Part shown: piece by piece, positions 5,147-6,114 of the stretch | Numbering within the stretch: position 1 is the stretch's first letter | Layout of the letters: each line of letters opens with the position of its first letter | Assembly (NCBI GenBank): GCA_021204715.1 | Contig: JAJPYW010000187.1 | Coordinates: forward strand, 1-6,114 | Source of the DNA: Prevotellaceae bacterium | GTDB lineage: Bacteria; Bacteroidota; Bacteroidia; Bacteroidales; Bacteroidaceae | Length of the DNA: 6,114 nucleotides | Reading direction: 5' to 3' | The notes under the pieces: model-generated | Databases searched by the model: none | Told to the model about the DNA's origin: nothing | What the model saw: the letters and a program-made list of their open reading frames with translations, nothing else | Translations under genes and position numbers: made by a program

Positions 5147-6114
5147 AAGAGAGCCCTTCGATGTGGCCGTTCACCATGTCGATGCGCTCGGCTTGGGGCG
5201 ACTTGGGCAGTCCCGGCATGCGCAGTATCTCGCCGGCAATGGCGACGATCATCTCGGCGCCATTGTTGATAACGATGTCTTTGATATGGAACTCGAAGCC
5301 GTCGGCCGTGCCGTAGGCTTTCGCATCGGCAGAGAAGGAGTATTGTGTCTTGGCAATGCAGACGGGATAGTGTGAGATGCCCAATTCTTCTATGAGCTTT
5401 ATGGTTTTAAGGGCGGCGGCGCTGTAGATTACCGAGGCGGCGCCATAAATGCGGCAGGCTACCTTCTCTATCTTCTCGCGCACGCTGTCTTGGGCTTCGT
5501 AGGCGAAGCGGAGCGGGGCCGATGGCCTGCGCTCAATGGTGTCCACCACTAATTGGGCAAGTTCCATGGCTCCCTTGCCGCCTTCGGCGTAGGCGTTGTT
5601 CACGGCGAAGCCCACACCGAGTTCTTCGGTGCAATGACGGCGCAGGGCTTCCACCTCTTCATCGACATCTTCGGCGAAGCGGTTGAAAGCCACCACCACC
5701 GTCTGCCCGAAACGGTGCAGGTTGCGGATGTGCTTGTCCAAGTTGCGGAAGCCGGCAATCAATCCCTCCATGTCGGGCTCTTTGATGCGGGCAAGGCCGA
5801 CGCCGCCGTGCATTTTGAGTCCTTGTGTGGTGGCTACTATGACAGTGAGCTTGGGTTGCAGCCCGCTCTTGCGGCACTTGATGTCGTAGAACTTCTCGGC
5901 TCCCAAGTCGGCGCCGAAGCCGGCTTCCGTCACCACGTAGTCGCTGAATGTCATGGCCATTTTCGTGGCGAGTATGGAGTTGCAGCCGTGGGCTATGTTG
6001 GCAAAGGGACCGCCGTGTACAAAGGCGGGCGTCCCTTCGGTGGTTTGCACCAAGTTGGGGTGCAGGGCGTCTTTCAACAGCACGGTGATGGCACCGGCCA
6101 CGCCCATATCGTTT
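5145..6114 (-). CDS. fhs: Formate-tetrahydrofolate ligase, C-terminal part (partial)
   Basis: Fhs makes 10-formyl-tetrahydrofolate from formate, ATP and tetrahydrofolate in the cytosol, feeding purine synthesis and the folate one-carbon pool. The gene reads leftwards, stops at 5145-5147 (TGA) and is cut by the window edge. About 322 residues are visible of a family length near 555, so the N-terminal P-loop part is missing and the Met at 6107 is internal (Asn-Asp precede it in frame). Counting from that Met, motifs are [14 protein letters not shown] (2-15), [19 protein letters not shown] (23-41), [14 protein letters not shown] (60-73), [12 protein letters not shown] (91-102; the second family signature with TTQG in place of the more usual TVRA), [14 protein letters not shown] (167-180), [13 protein letters not shown] (249-261) and [13 protein letters not shown] (292-304). 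The frame is intact. It converges on glyA, whose product works on the same cofactor. Confidence 0.96.
   Translation of the reverse strand, partial: NDMGVAGAITVLLKDALHPNLVQTTEGTPAFVHGGPFANIAHGCNSILATKMAMTFSDYVVTEAGFGADLGAEKFYDIKCRKSGLQPKLTVIVATTQGLKMHGGVGLARIKEPDMEGLIAGFRNLDKHIRNLHRFGQTVVVAFNRFAEDVDEEVEALRRHCTEELGVGFAVNNAYAEGGKGAMELAQLVVDTIERRPSAPLRFAYEAQDSVREKIEKVACRIYGAASVIYSAAALKTIKLIEELGISHYPVCIAKTQYSFSADAKAYGTADGFEFHIKDIVINNGAEMIVAIAGEILRMPGLPKSPQAERIDMVNGHIEGLS

Noticed and set aside
5118..5375. Plus-strand open frame of 85 codons opposite the fhs end
   Set aside because: It lies on the opposite strand of the well-conserved Fhs C-terminus and has no family resemblance.

Overview
The window reads as a chromosomal housekeeping segment from the phylum Bacteroidota, most likely order Bacteroidales (Bacteroides/Phocaeicola/Prevotella relatives). 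The protein sequences resemble Bacteroides orthologues as I remember them. Most genes lack a Shine-Dalgarno sequence. The best promoters match the Bacteroides pattern (TTTG near -33, TAnnTTTG near -7) rather than sigma70. No phage, transposon, CRISPR, tRNA or rRNA feature was seen.

Layout: positions 1-451 hold no convincing gene. This leader contains a roughly 88% G+C block with a strong hairpin (1-60), an AT-rich stretch (about 180-230), three tandem 22-bp repeats (250-315) and the pyrB promoter (392-421). A compact same-strand cluster follows: pyrB (452-1405), pyrI (1444-1908), a flavin-reductase/flavoredoxin-like gene (1953-2525) and a PorT-like outer-membrane beta-barrel gene (2544-3374), with gaps of 38, 44 and 18 bp. 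A hairpin sits at the end of this cluster. A 194-bp gap then carries the best promoter of the window and a dyad, in front of glyA (3569-4849). A 295-bp convergent intergenic region holds the glyA terminator and an imperfect ~22-bp repeat array inside a long inverted repeat. Finally comes the 3' part of fhs on the minus strand (5145-6114, running off the edge).

Function: pyrB and pyrI encode the catalytic and zinc-binding regulatory chains of aspartate transcarbamoylase, the committed step of pyrimidine synthesis. All active-site and zinc residues I could place are present, so the allosteric holoenzyme is expected. glyA (serine hydroxymethyltransferase) and fhs (formate-tetrahydrofolate ligase) both charge tetrahydrofolate with one-carbon units, so the right half is a one-carbon neighbourhood. 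The flavin-binding protein and the beta-barrel have no evident role in pyrimidine synthesis and probably ride along in the transcript.

I found no clearly new biological system. The most unusual signals are non-coding: two unrelated ~22-bp repeat arrays in the two largest gaps, a long-range inverted repeat around one of them that reaches into the fhs stop codon, and the tandem promoter/dyad arrangement ahead of glyA.
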